From contig NZ_CP126446.1 of assembly GCF_030166655.1 (NCBI RefSeq), positions 1,426,001 to 1,490,000 on the forward strand: a DNA stretch of 64,000 bases. Direction: 5' to 3'. Below, piece after piece: positions 17,217 to 25,038 of this stretch. The position numbers and the translations under genes were made by a program. The stretch comes from Pontibacillus chungwhensis. Its GTDB lineage: Bacteria > Bacillota > Bacilli > Bacillales > BH030062. Within the stretch, counting starts at the first letter, position 1. Each line of letters opens with the position of its first letter. The notes below the pieces were generated by a model. That model was given only the letters and a program-made list of their open reading frames with translations, made no database searches and was not told where the DNA came from.

Positions 17217-17245
17217 TTGAATCCCCCACAAAAGACTGATACTAT
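17217..17245 (+). promoter_or_regulatory. SigA-type promoter of TetR gene
   Basis: TTGAAT, a 17-nt spacer and TACTAT lie 45 nt upstream of the start codon of the TetR gene. Confidence 0.65.
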
Positions 17246-17289
17246 AAAAACAAGCAAAAACCAAGCACTAAAACAAATGAGGGAAGAAA

Positions 17290-17829
17290 ATGCCAAGAGA
17301 GTCGAAGCGGGATAAGATTTTAGAAGCGGCTGCGCTGATTGTGAAGGAGCAGGGTAGTGATGCTTTGACGTTGGATGCCGCAGCGAAGAAAGCGGAAGTG
17401 AGTAAAGGCGGATTGCTTTATCACTTTTCGACGAAAGAGGCCCTAGTGAAGGGGCTTGTTCAACATATGAATGACCTTTATCGTGAGAACGTCGAGGGAC
17501 TGGTAGAGAACGATCCAGAGGAAGCGGGGAAATGGGCGCGTGCTTTTATCGAAGTTATGCGTGATAAGAGTGAAGAGAACCGCACCATTAGTGCCGGAAT
17601 GTTGGCCGCGCAGGGGATCAACCCTGAGCTTATGAAACCCCTGCAGGATACATATGCCGACTGGCAGGATCACATGGAACATGATGGGTTAGATGAAGTC
17701 GATGCAACGATCACCCGTCTTGCAATTGATGGCCTGTGGCTTTCTGAGATCTTTGGCCTAGCGCCACTAGACCCCGAGCTCCGAGGACGAGTCCTCGAGC
17801 GGTTGAAGAACCAGACGTATAAAAAATAA
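17290..17829 (+). CDS. TetR-family repressor, probable carnitine-module regulator
   Basis: 179 aa. N-terminal TetR helix-turn-helix at residues 7-52 (KILEAAALIVKEQGSDALTL … VSKGGLLYHFSTKEALVKGL). The C-terminal domain resembles TetR_C regulators with a D-GL-WLSEIFG motif. TAATGAGGGAAG gives a usable site. It is transcribed toward the osmolyte genes that follow on the other strand; the shared dyads at 20180 and 20427 are good candidates for its operators. This assignment is inferred from position only. Confidence 0.85.
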   Translation: MPRESKRDKILEAAALIVKEQGSDALTLDAAAKKAEVSKGGLLYHFSTKEALVKGLVQHMNDLYRENVEGLVENDPEEAGKWARAFIEVMRDKSEENRTISAGMLAAQGINPELMKPLQDTYADWQDHMEHDGLDEVDATITRLAIDGLWLSEIFGLAPLDPELRGRVLERLKNQTYKK

Positions 17830-17834
17830 ATCAA

Positions 17835-17874
17835 AAAAAGTCACCAGCTCTTTAGTAGAACTGGTGACTTTTTT
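17835..17874 (+). terminator. Terminator of TetR gene
   Basis: AAAAAGTCACCAG pairs with CTGGTGACTTTTT across a 13-nt loop, followed by further T residues. Confidence 0.88.
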
Positions 17875-17981
17875 GTTTTAGGTTCTGTTGAAGTGAGGAT
17901 TTTAATCTGTCCCATATAAGTGTCCTTATATAGACTTTACCTATCTCCAATTGGCACGTTCCCGTTCCTCTCATTACGGTA

Positions 17982-18111
17982 AAGGTGGGCCTGGAAACTG
18001 CGAGACTCCCGTGGGAAGAAGAGTCTAGGTAAGACCCCGCAGACCAGCTCTGCTGGTCGAGGAGGCTTACCAACTCCCCACAGGAAAGCGAGTGGTTTCC
18101 AGGCCCACCTT
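17982..18111. repeat. 130-bp structured intergenic element with 17-bp inverted ends
   Basis: The ends AAGGTGGGCCTGGAAAC (17982-17998) and GTTTCCAGGCCCACCTT (18095-18111) are perfect inverted repeats. The interior has the pattern GCGAGACTCC…GACCCCGCAG…GAGGAGGCTTACC…GGAAAGCGAGTGG, which I recall as a recurrent intergenic element of Bacillaceae. No target duplication is seen and no transposase is present. It lies between convergent genes. Confidence 0.75.
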
Positions 18112-18152
18112 ACACTCTATTCAAGTAAAAGGGAACAATTTCTTTCCTAGTT

Positions 18153-18557
18153 CTAAGCAAATACTTTCTCTTCTGAACGCTCAGCAAATACACGCTTAGC
18201 TTGCTTGACTGCATTAATCACAGAAGGGAAACCAAGATACGGGATGAGCTGAATCATCGCTTCAACGATCTCTTCTTCTGACAAGCCAGCGTTTAAGGCT
18301 GTATTAATGTGTAATTCAAGCTGCGGTAAGCTTCCTTCGCCTTGGGTGATCAGGCTTGAGAGTACCGTTAGGGCACGTTGCTTCTGGTCTAAGTGGCTAC
18401 GGTTGTAGATGTCTCCGTAGGCGAATTCTACAATATATTTTCCGATATCAGGAGCAATGGAATCTAAGTCCTTCATTAAGTCAAAGTGGCTTGTTCCTTT
18501 TTCCTGATCGGTGTATGAGTTTAAGGCTTCTAATCCTTTTTGATAGCGTGTCGTCAT
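18153..18557 (-). CDS. Carboxymuconolactone decarboxylase-family protein
   Basis: 134 aa, all-helical CMD/AhpD-like fold: QKQRALTVLSSLITQG … LELHINTALNAGLSEEEIVEAMIQLIPYLGFP. The peroxidase Cys-x-x-Cys of AhpD is absent (Leu-Glu-Leu-His instead), so it belongs to the decarboxylase-like branch. It lies 16 nt behind the BCCT gene and is probably cotranscribed with it. A role in the carnitine module is suggested by position only. AAAAGGAGA precedes the ATG. Confidence 0.82.
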   Translation of the reverse strand: MTTRYQKGLEALNSYTDQEKGTSHFDLMKDLDSIAPDIGKYIVEFAYGDIYNRSHLDQKQRALTVLSSLITQGEGSLPQLELHINTALNAGLSEEEIVEAMIQLIPYLGFPSVINAVKQAKRVFAERSEEKVFA

Positions 18558-18573
18558 GATGTGTTGTCTCCTT

Positions 18574-20121
18574 TTATGCAGCTTCGTCTTTTTCCTTCTT
18601 CAGTCTCTTTTCTTTATCCTCATTGGCCATCTTAATGAACGACCATCCTAAGATCGGCAGGATCACAAGTAGCGGGAATCCTCCGATGATGCTGATGGTC
18701 TGGAGCGTCTTCAGTCCGCCTAAATACATGAAGATCATTGGCAGAACGGAAAGGGCAAGGGCCCAGAATAGACGGTTCCAGCGAAGTGGTTCTCCCTCAA
18801 CGTGCTTCTGTACAACAGAGGCGATGACGTAAGAACCGGAGTCGTAAGTTGTGGATAGGAAGATAATCGCAAGCACAACAAAGACTATAATCGCAAATGT
18901 TGAAAGGGGTAGCTGTGTGAGCGTCCCGATAATGGCAGCTGGTGCTCCCTGGTTGTTTAACGTTTCGATCACCGGATACTGTCCACTTAATTCAAGGTAC
19001 ATGGAGTAGTTTCCTAGGATTCCGAAGAATAGAACCGTTCCAAGACTTCCAAACAGGACCGTGCCGAATACAACCTGGCGAATGGTACGTCCTTTTGAAA
19101 TGCGGGCGATGAATAAGCCAACGAATGGCGCGTATACAATCCACCATGCCCAGTAGAAGACCGTCCAGCCTTCAGGGAAACCGGTTCGTTCGAATAATCC
19201 TAAGTCATTAAATGGTTCTGCCCATGTACTCATGCTGAAGAAGTTGTCCATCATGCGTCCAAGGGATGTAACCGTTGATTCGGTCATAAACGTGGTCGGT
19301 CCAACAGAAAAGATAAAGATTAATAGGGCAAAAGCTAACCATAAGTTAATGTCACTTAAGACGCGAATTCCTTTTTGGAGTCCAGAATAAGCGCTTAGTC
19401 CAAAGATTAATGTACACCCAAATAAGATAATCGATTTCGTCATAATATTGTTCGGAAGTCCAATAAGGTGGTTTAATCCTTCTGAAATAATCGGTGCAGA
19501 CAGGGCAAGACCTGTACCGCCACCGCCTAATAGTCCGAACATAAATAGAATATCTACGAGTCGTCCAAGGAACCCGTCCGTGTGTTTCCCTAATACGGGG
19601 CGACACGCTTCACTGATTTTGAATACATTCGTTTTACGAACAAAGAACATGTAGCCGATCGGCAGGGCAGGGATGGCGAACATCGCCCAGGCAATCGGTC
19701 CCCAGTGGAAGAATCCATAAGTAGAAGCCCACTGAACCGCTTCTTTTGAGCCTGGCTCAAGACCAAACGGAGGTCCTTGATAATAGTAAGCCCACTCAAT
19801 GACACCCCAGTAAAGAATGCCTGTCCCAATTCCACTCGTGAAGAGCATCGCTGCCCAGGAGCTTGTTTTAAATTCAGGCTTTGTATCCACATCGCCTAGT
19901 TTGATATCTCCGTAGCGGCTGATCCCTACAAAGAGTAAGAACATAAGCATCAATAATCCTACCGTTAAGAATAGGAACCCTAAGTTTTGTGTTACGACAT
20001 CGTTTGCCGCTAGCACAAGTTTCTTCCCTTCTTTAGGAAAGACCATCAGCGGTACCGACACAAAGATCAGTAATGATAAGGCACCCCAAAAGGTTTTCCA
20101 ATCCATTAATCTATTCGTCAC
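18574..20121 (-). CDS. BCCT-family carnitine/betaine/choline transporter
   Basis: 515 aa with twelve membrane segments. The BCCT signature segment is present (GLFERTGFPEGWTVFYWAWW, then IVYAPFVGLFIARISKGRT). BCCT carriers import quaternary ammonium compounds with Na+ or exchange them. Start GTG 20121 follows GAGGAGG. Divergent from the carnitine-degradation operon across a 381-bp regulatory gap with matched promoters, so carnitine is the likely substrate (inference). Confidence 0.93.
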   Translation of the reverse strand: MTNRLMDWKTFWGALSLLIFVSVPLMVFPKEGKKLVLAANDVVTQNLGFLFLTVGLLMLMFLLFVGISRYGDIKLGDVDTKPEFKTSSWAAMLFTSGIGTGILYWGVIEWAYYYQGPPFGLEPGSKEAVQWASTYGFFHWGPIAWAMFAIPALPIGYMFFVRKTNVFKISEACRPVLGKHTDGFLGRLVDILFMFGLLGGGGTGLALSAPIISEGLNHLIGLPNNIMTKSIILFGCTLIFGLSAYSGLQKGIRVLSDINLWLAFALLIFIFSVGPTTFMTESTVTSLGRMMDNFFSMSTWAEPFNDLGLFERTGFPEGWTVFYWAWWIVYAPFVGLFIARISKGRTIRQVVFGTVLFGSLGTVLFFGILGNYSMYLELSGQYPVIETLNNQGAPAAIIGTLTQLPLSTFAIIVFVVLAIIFLSTTYDSGSYVIASVVQKHVEGEPLRWNRLFWALALSVLPMIFMYLGGLKTLQTISIIGGFPLLVILPILGWSFIKMANEDKEKRLKKEKDEAA

Positions 20122-20175
20122 AATAATTCCTCCTCATATTTCAATAAGTTGTTATTCGGTTGTTTGCCATTGAAA

Positions 20176-20205
20176 ACTGTACTATCCAGACGGTAAACCT
20201 TTCAA
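20176..20205 (-). promoter_or_regulatory. Promoter of BCCT operon with operator in spacer
   Basis: On the minus strand TTGAAA (20205-20200) and TACAGT (20181-20176) are 18 nt apart. The spacer holds the imperfect dyad TACTATCCAGACGGTA (20180-20195, plus strand), matching WACnnTCnnGAnnGTW. The same arrangement is found in the divergent promoter. Confidence 0.65.
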
Positions 20206-20417
20206 AAGGGAGATTGGGTATTAAATAAGAGGATTTAAAAGAATGAAAGAGATTTTTAGATACTCAGGGCAAATTTTAACTGATTTTCGTAAAATTTATG
20301 TGCAATTCACTGATTATACAGTTTGTTTTGTACATCATAAAAATTTTATTTAAACTTTAAATGCTGTTATGTAGCGGTTTTCAGAAGGTTAAGGGAGTCA
20401 TTTTGATAAAAAACGGT

Positions 20418-20446
20418 TTGAAACTAAACAGTCCAGATGGTATAGT
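20418..20446 (+). promoter_or_regulatory. Promoter of carnitine operon with operator in spacer
   Basis: TTGAAA (20418-20423) and TATAGT (20441-20446) are separated by exactly 17 nt. The dyad AACAGTCCAGATGGTA (20427-20442) fills the spacer and shares the TCCAGAYGGTA core with 20185-20195. A repressor bound here would block RNA polymerase. Confidence 0.7.
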
Positions 20447-20502
20447 TTTGACTAGTTGATCACAACAAAACAAAAAACGAATTCAAGAGGAGGAACTTTT
20501 GA

Positions 20503-21393
20503 ATGAACAATAAAGTACTATTAACTTCTGCCGTAACAGGGGCAGGAGATACGATAAAGAAAAACCCGAATGTTCCAGTAACACCAAAGGAAATTGCTGA
20601 GTCTGCGATTGAATCAGCGAAGGCGGGGGCAACGGTTGCTCATGTTCACGCTCGCGATCCGAAAACTGGGGGCATCAGTCACGACGTCGATCATTATCGT
20701 GAAATTGTCGATCGCATTCGTGAGTCTGAAACAGATGTCATCATTAATATCACATCCGGGGGCGGGGGCGATTTCATCCCGAGCCTGCAAACACCAGCTG
20801 CTGGTGGAGACGGCACGGATATTCAAACACCAGCTGAACGCCACGAGCCGGTAGGAGAATTGCTTCCTGAAATGTGTACATTAGATTGCGGAAGCACAAA
20901 CTTCGGCAACATGATCTACATGAGCCCGACCGACTGGCTTCGCGATCAGGCGAAGATGATCCAGGAGAGCGGTGTGAAGCCAGAGCTTGAGTGCTTCGAT
21001 ACCGGTCATATCCGTTTTGCCAATCAATTGGTGAAGGAAGGGTTAATCGACGGCGATCCAATGTATCAGTTCTGCTTAGGGATTCCTTGGGGAGCGGCAG
21101 CAGATGCGGAGACAATGCTTTATATGAAGAATCGCATTCCTGAGAACGCGCACTGGTCTGCATTTGGCATTGGACGTATGCAAATGCCAATCGCTTCTCA
21201 AACAGCACAGCTAGGCGGAAATATCCGCGTTGGACTAGAAGACAACATTTATCTATCAAAAGGTGTACCAGCAACGAACGAACAGCTTGTTGAGAAGGCT
21301 GTGAACATGCTTGGTGGACTAGATTTAGAGCCAATGACACCACAAGAAGCCCGCGAATATCTTAATCTACGAAATCCACATGGAGGGAAATAA
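20503..21393 (+). CDS. BKACE (DUF849) enzyme, probable dehydrocarnitine cleavage
   Basis: 296 aa TIM-barrel of the beta-keto acid cleavage enzyme family. Zinc ligands are visible in VAHVHARDP and ECFDTGH. BKACE enzymes transfer acetyl-CoA onto a beta-keto acid and release acetoacetate. Directly upstream of L-carnitine dehydrogenase, the expected reaction is dehydrocarnitine + acetyl-CoA to betainyl-CoA + acetoacetate (family knowledge plus context). AGAGGAGGAAC is the ribosome-binding site. First gene of a three-gene operon. Confidence 0.9.
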   Translation: MNNKVLLTSAVTGAGDTIKKNPNVPVTPKEIAESAIESAKAGATVAHVHARDPKTGGISHDVDHYREIVDRIRESETDVIINITSGGGGDFIPSLQTPAAGGDGTDIQTPAERHEPVGELLPEMCTLDCGSTNFGNMIYMSPTDWLRDQAKMIQESGVKPELECFDTGHIRFANQLVKEGLIDGDPMYQFCLGIPWGAAADAETMLYMKNRIPENAHWSAFGIGRMQMPIASQTAQLGGNIRVGLEDNIYLSKGVPATNEQLVEKAVNMLGGLDLEPMTPQEAREYLNLRNPHGGK

Positions 21394-21395
21394 TC

Positions 21396-22343
21396 ATGAC
21401 AAAAATTGCAGTAGTCGGAACAGGAGTTATCGGAAATGGCTGGATCGCACGCATGCTTGCTCAAGGGTATGACGTTGTCGCAACAGACCCAGCAGAAGGT
21501 GCAGAAGAGCGCATGCGCCGCGCGGTTGACCATGCGTGGCCTCACGTTGAAGCACTTGGCCTTGCGGAAGGAGCTTCAAAGGACCGCCTAACGTTTGAAG
21601 CAGATCTTTCTGAAGCGGTGAAGGATGCGGATTTCATTCAGGAAAACGTACCGGAGATCGAAGAGTTAAAGCAAACGGTTCTTAAAAATATCGATCAACA
21701 CGCTAAGCCGGATGCCTTGATCGGCTCAAGTACTTCTGGCATTATGCCTTCAGAACTACAAGCGAACTTAGATCACCCTGAACGTGTAGTTGTTGCTCAC
21801 CCGTTCCACCCGGTTTACATCCTGCCGCTTGTTGAGGTTGTACCAGGAAAGCAGACGACCAAGGAATTTGTTCAGAAAGCGAAAGACTTCTATGAAGGCA
21901 TCAACATGAGCGTACTCATTGTTCGCCATGAAATTGAAGGTCACATCGCGGACCGTCTATTAGAAGCGATCTGGCGCGAGTCTCTTCATATTGTTAACGA
22001 AGGCATTGCCACAACAGAAGAAGTGGACAAAGCGTTCACTCACGGTGCAGGTCTTCGCTACGCGCAATATGGTCCATTCTTAACATTCCACCTAGCAGGA
22101 GGCGAAGGCGGCATGCGTCACATGCTGAAGCAGTTCGGACCTGCGCTTAAGAAACCATGGACGAAGCTTGAAGCACCTGAATTAACGGATGAACTGTATG
22201 AGAAAGTCGTTTCCGGATGCGAAGAACAATCAAGCGGCATGACGATGAGTGAGCTTGACCAGAACCGAAACGAATTCTTAATTAAGCTTTATGACCTTGT
22301 GCAGGAATACTGGCCACAAGAAACAACGAAAACGAATGTGTAA
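21396..22343 (+). CDS. lcdH: L-carnitine dehydrogenase
   Basis: 315 aa of the 3-hydroxyacyl-CoA dehydrogenase superfamily. NAD-binding Rossmann start VVGTGVIGNGWIARMLAQ, catalytic segment VVVAHPFHPVYILPLVEVVPG with the His, and AHGAG-type C-terminal helix (KAFTHGAGLRYAQYGP). The protein oxidises L-carnitine to 3-dehydrocarnitine in the cytoplasm. It starts 3 nt after the BKACE stop with GGAGGG inside that gene's end. Context on both sides supports carnitine as the substrate. Confidence 0.9.
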   Translation: MTKIAVVGTGVIGNGWIARMLAQGYDVVATDPAEGAEERMRRAVDHAWPHVEALGLAEGASKDRLTFEADLSEAVKDADFIQENVPEIEELKQTVLKNIDQHAKPDALIGSSTSGIMPSELQANLDHPERVVVAHPFHPVYILPLVEVVPGKQTTKEFVQKAKDFYEGINMSVLIVRHEIEGHIADRLLEAIWRESLHIVNEGIATTEEVDKAFTHGAGLRYAQYGPFLTFHLAGGEGGMRHMLKQFGPALKKPWTKLEAPELTDELYEKVVSGCEEQSSGMTMSELDQNRNEFLIKLYDLVQEYWPQETTKTNV

Positions 22344-22356
22344 AGGAGAGTCGAAT

Positions 22357-22827
22357 ATGGAACAATCCTTTTCTTATCAGGGAACCGTTCTTCATGAGTG
22401 GGTGGACTATAACGGTCATATGAATGACGCCGAGTACAATAAAGCGTTCAGCCAAGCAACGGACGCCTTTATTGACCACATCGGCCTTGATGAACGCACC
22501 CGTGAAGTGTATGACTACACAATCTACACCTTAGAGACGCATATTTGCTACCTGCAGGAAATGCATGAAGGCTCTGCCTTTACGGTTAAAGGCCAGATCT
22601 TTGATGTAGACGCAAAGCGCATTCACCTGTTTCTAATGATGGAAAATGAACAAGGCGAAGCGGTCGCAACCTTAGAGGAAATGCTGATGGGCATTGACCG
22701 TAAAGAAGGACGCGGCGCTGCTTTCCCTAATGAGGTAGCGGACAAGCTTACTGAAATGGCTGAAAGGGATGCTCAGATCGATCGCCCGAAGCAGGCTGGG
22801 AGAACGATTGGGATTCGTAGGAAATGA
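22357..22827 (+). CDS. Hotdog thioesterase, probable betainyl-CoA thioesterase
   Basis: 156 aa with the 4HBT-type active-site segment VDYNGHMNDAEYNKAF. In characterised carnitine pathways a thioesterase of this kind hydrolyses betainyl-CoA to glycine betaine and CoA. ATG 22357 follows AAAGGAGAG; the longer frame to 22291 overlaps the dehydrogenase gene and is rejected. Last gene of the operon, so the pathway would end in the osmoprotectant glycine betaine. Confidence 0.86.
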   Translation: MEQSFSYQGTVLHEWVDYNGHMNDAEYNKAFSQATDAFIDHIGLDERTREVYDYTIYTLETHICYLQEMHEGSAFTVKGQIFDVDAKRIHLFLMMENEQGEAVATLEEMLMGIDRKEGRGAAFPNEVADKLTEMAERDAQIDRPKQAGRTIGIRRK

Positions 22828-22848
22828 GATGGAGATGGTGGTGGGATG

Positions 22849-22902
22849 GAGGGACAGGTTCCTTGTCCCACGGGACCACGGACCAGTCCCCTTGTCCCGC
22901 AG
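22849..22902. repeat. GGGACAGG-type hairpin repeat, copy 3
   Basis: GGGACAGGTTCCTTGTCCC followed by ACGGGACCACGGACCAGTCC and CTTGTCCC. Placed directly after the carnitine operon and before its terminator. Confidence 0.78.
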
Positions 22903-22913
22903 GATAGTAATAA

Positions 22914-22947
22914 AAAAACTCTTCCAATAAAAATTGGAAGAGTTTTT
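22914..22947 (+). terminator. Terminator of carnitine operon
   Basis: AAAACTCTTCCAAT (22915-22928) pairs with ATTGGAAGAGTTTT (22933-22946). A-rich on the other side as well, so it can also stop the convergent small gene. Confidence 0.88.
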
Positions 22948-22971
22948 AAGTATATCTGAGAAGATAGATTT

Positions 22972-23157
22972 TTAGTCTTTTCTTTTTTCTTCTTTCATTA
23001 TTAAATTAAAAATTTTACCTATTAACCAAGTGAAAGTAACAAAACTTAATACTTTAATAAATAAGTTAAATGTACCATCAGTGTATAGTGTATCTATCAG
23101 TCCATTTAATAAGAGTAAGACCAGTCCTAAAGTGACTAAACCTATTAATCTAATCAT
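22972..23157 (-). CDS. Small two-TM membrane protein
   Basis: 61 aa from ATG 23157 (64 aa from an in-frame GTG at 23166). Two hydrophobic segments with a charged C-terminus (MKEEKRKD). AGAAAGTGG is a weak site. Unknown function. Confidence 0.45.
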   Translation of the reverse strand: MIRLIGLVTLGLVLLLLNGLIDTLYTDGTFNLFIKVLSFVTFTWLIGKIFNLIMKEEKRKD

Positions 23158-23233
23158 ATTTACCACTTTCTATTATGGAGTTTGTTTTCTGTCTCTATGG
23201 GGCACGTTTTGTTTTTAACCAATGAGCCTATAA

Positions 23234-23686
23234 CTATTTCCAAACCACTAAAATACTACGCTGCGCACTTTCCCCGTCACAACCTGTTAAATCATAATCC
23301 GTTCTCTCTTTACTTTCATCAACATCAATCGATTTGCAGGTGGCCTCGCTTACGCTACCGGCCCCGTAGGCATCTCTCCTGGAATCAATGGTGGAATGAA
23401 TAACGTCACCATCATATTTAAGATCGTGGAGAATCGGATCACCCTCGGTCGTGTACCTTACTACCCGGATTTCATCTTCACCCCCTTCATTCACATGTTC
23501 TATAAAGGCATAGAACGTTTCTACGTTAGTCATATCTCTGTGTGAATCAACGATATCTTCTGGTGATTGGACATACTCCGGTGCATCGCTATTTGTAGTG
23601 TCTTGCGTACCTTCAAAGCCATTTGATTGGCATCCTGAAAGAATGAACAAAATGATGCTGGTCACCACTAATATGTTTCTCATCAT
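23234..23686 (-). CDS. Lipoprotein of unknown function
   Basis: 150 aa. Lipobox ILSGC, then a short acidic linker and a domain with two Cys residues near the C-terminus (ATCKSIDVDES … LTGCDGES) that may form a disulfide. AAAAGGAGGGGAGAG gives a strong start at ATG 23686; the longer frame to 23779 is rejected. Function unknown. Confidence 0.7.
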   Translation of the reverse strand: MMRNILVVTSIILFILSGCQSNGFEGTQDTTNSDAPEYVQSPEDIVDSHRDMTNVETFYAFIEHVNEGGEDEIRVVRYTTEGDPILHDLKYDGDVIHSTIDSRRDAYGAGSVSEATCKSIDVDESKERTDYDLTGCDGESAQRSILVVWK

Positions 23687-23772
23687 TCTCTCCCCTCCTT
23701 TTAAAAGTTTCCATTTATAGCTTTCTAGTTGTTTCGATCCTTCTATTTTAACATTAATATCCAATTGGAGGA

Positions 23773-23803
23773 GGGGCAAGGAAACAGGTTCATTGTCCTT
23801 GAG
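23773..23803. repeat. GGGACAGG-type repeat, partial copy 4
   Basis: GGGGCAAGGAAACAGGTTCA then TTGTCCTTGAG; only one half of the usual hairpin is kept. Confidence 0.55.
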
Positions 23804-23880
23804 ATTTTATTCGTAAGCACATAATGAGGTGTTGTATGGTATCCTAATACTAATGTTTGGAAAATAATGGGGCGGTTGTT

Positions 23881-24033
23881 TTGTGTACAGACGTATATAG
23901 GAATGTCTGTTCAATTATGTACGCTTTATTATTTTGGTGGACTATTTTTCTCGCCTTCCAACAAATCACGAACCGCTATCCAAAGATCAATCATTTAAAG
24001 TATTGTTGTTTTTATCTCTTTAAATACGAATAA
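23881..24033 (+). CDS. Mini membrane protein, paralog of 24740 gene, TTG start
   Basis: 50 aa. (M)CTDVYRNVCSIMYALLFWW then FLAFQQITNRYPK aligns along its length with the small protein at 24740 (SDLYGSVSSALYAFTFWW, NRYPKKN). Both begin with TTG at the same alignment position and share an upstream AAATAA(T)GGGG stretch, so a local duplication around the DJ-1 gene is likely. The Shine-Dalgarno here is poor, so this copy may be decaying. Confidence 0.5.
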   Translation: MCTDVYRNVCSIMYALLFWWTIFLAFQQITNRYPKINHLKYCCFYLFKYE

Positions 24034-24051
24034 ATAAAGGAGAGAATTGAT

Positions 24052-24633
24052 ATGAAAAAGGTGCTCGTATTTCTAACAGATGGGTTTGCGGATTGGGAAG
24101 CCAGTTATGTTACACCGGAGTTGAATAAGCCAGATACAGGCCTTCAAGTGAAGACAGTAGGAATTGACCGAGATCCCAAAGTCTCGATGGGTGGACTCAC
24201 GGTTCTTCCGGATTACAGGTTGCAAGATGTCCGAGATGCCTCTGATCTCGCGATGTTGATCTTGCCTGGTGGAACAGGGTGGAGAGAGGATAAGAACCAG
24301 CAGGCAAAGGAACTTGTAGCCACTTGTTTTCAAAAAGAGATTCCGGTGGCAGCCATTTGTGATGCTACGACGTTTTTAGGAATGCATGGATTTCTGGATC
24401 ACCACGCCCATACAGGAAATTCGTTATCGTATTTAAAAGAAGGAGCACCTACTTATCAGGGAGAAGGGCATTACATAGAGGAACAATCGGTGCTTGATAG
24501 AAATTTGATTACCGCGAATGGGAGTGCAGCTCTTGAGTTCTCAAGAGATATTTTGAAACGGCTAGGTGTGTTAAAGGATGAAGAGTTGGAAGAGTGGTAT
24601 AGCTTTTTCAAAAAAGGGTTTATCAAAGCGTGA
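24052..24633 (+). CDS. DJ-1/PfpI family protein
   Basis: 193 aa class I glutamine-amidotransferase-like fold. Nucleophile elbow PVAAICDATTFLG contains the conserved Cys (~residue 103), with the Glu-type position near the N-terminus (DGFADWEASY). Such proteins act as glyoxalases, chaperones or proteases; the exact activity cannot be read. AAAGGAGAG precedes the ATG. It lies 18 nt after the preceding mini-gene. Confidence 0.88.
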   Translation: MKKVLVFLTDGFADWEASYVTPELNKPDTGLQVKTVGIDRDPKVSMGGLTVLPDYRLQDVRDASDLAMLILPGGTGWREDKNQQAKELVATCFQKEIPVAAICDATTFLGMHGFLDHHAHTGNSLSYLKEGAPTYQGEGHYIEEQSVLDRNLITANGSAALEFSRDILKRLGVLKDEELEEWYSFFKKGFIKA

Positions 24634-24642
24634 GGTGGCTTC

Positions 24643-24700
24643 GGGACAAAGGGACAGGTTCATTGTCCCGTGGGACCAGGGACCTGTCCCCTCGTCTCGG
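24643..24700. repeat. GGGACAGG-type hairpin repeat, copy 5
   Basis: The most complete copy: GGGACAAAGGGACAGGTTCA, TTGTCCCGTGGGACCAGGGA, CCTGTCCCCTCGTCTCGG. It lies right after the DJ-1 gene stop and before the second mini-gene; a short open frame through it is an artefact. Confidence 0.82.
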
Positions 24701-24739
24701 TACCGGCTCTAATATTTGGCGAAATAAGGGGGGATACCT

Positions 24740-24940
24740 TTGTTTAGTGACTTATACGGAAGCGTTAGCTCTGCTCTATACGCTTTCACCTTTTGGTGGT
24801 TTCTTTTCCTGATATTTGGAAGGATCTTTAACCGCTATCCTAAAAAGAATGCTTGGAAAAAGGACGGGATCATCTCTTTTGTCCAAAGTGTTATTGTCTT
24901 ACTTTCACTTCCTGTCTTAGCGGCTTTGATTGGACCGTAA
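24740..24940 (+). CDS. Mini membrane protein, paralog of 23881 gene, TTG start
   Basis: 66 aa with two membrane segments (SALYAFTFWWFLFLIFGRIF and SVIVLLSLPVLAALIGP) and a basic loop RYPKKNAWKK. AGGGGGGA lies 5 nt before TTG 24740. The N-terminal 35 residues are clearly related to the 23881 product. Function unknown. Confidence 0.6.
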   Translation: MFSDLYGSVSSALYAFTFWWFLFLIFGRIFNRYPKKNAWKKDGIISFVQSVIVLLSLPVLAALIGP

Positions 24941-25038
24941 AAATGGGCAGTTCATTAAGGTGTAAATTATTTGATATTATTTCTATATTATAGTAATCTG
25001 ACGTAATATTTATCTTTCAATAGAAAAGAGGTAAGAGT

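Noticed and set aside
17852-18073. 73-aa minus-strand frame over the 130-bp element
   Set aside because: Lies in a structured repeat between two terminated genes, with no start signal.
20774-21343. 189-aa antisense frame within the BKACE gene
   Set aside because: Shadow of a strongly supported gene; composition is Cys/Ser/Arg-rich and start signals are missing.
24630-24812. 60-aa frame after the DJ-1 gene
   Set aside because: It translates the hairpin repeat and runs over the start of the TTG mini-gene.
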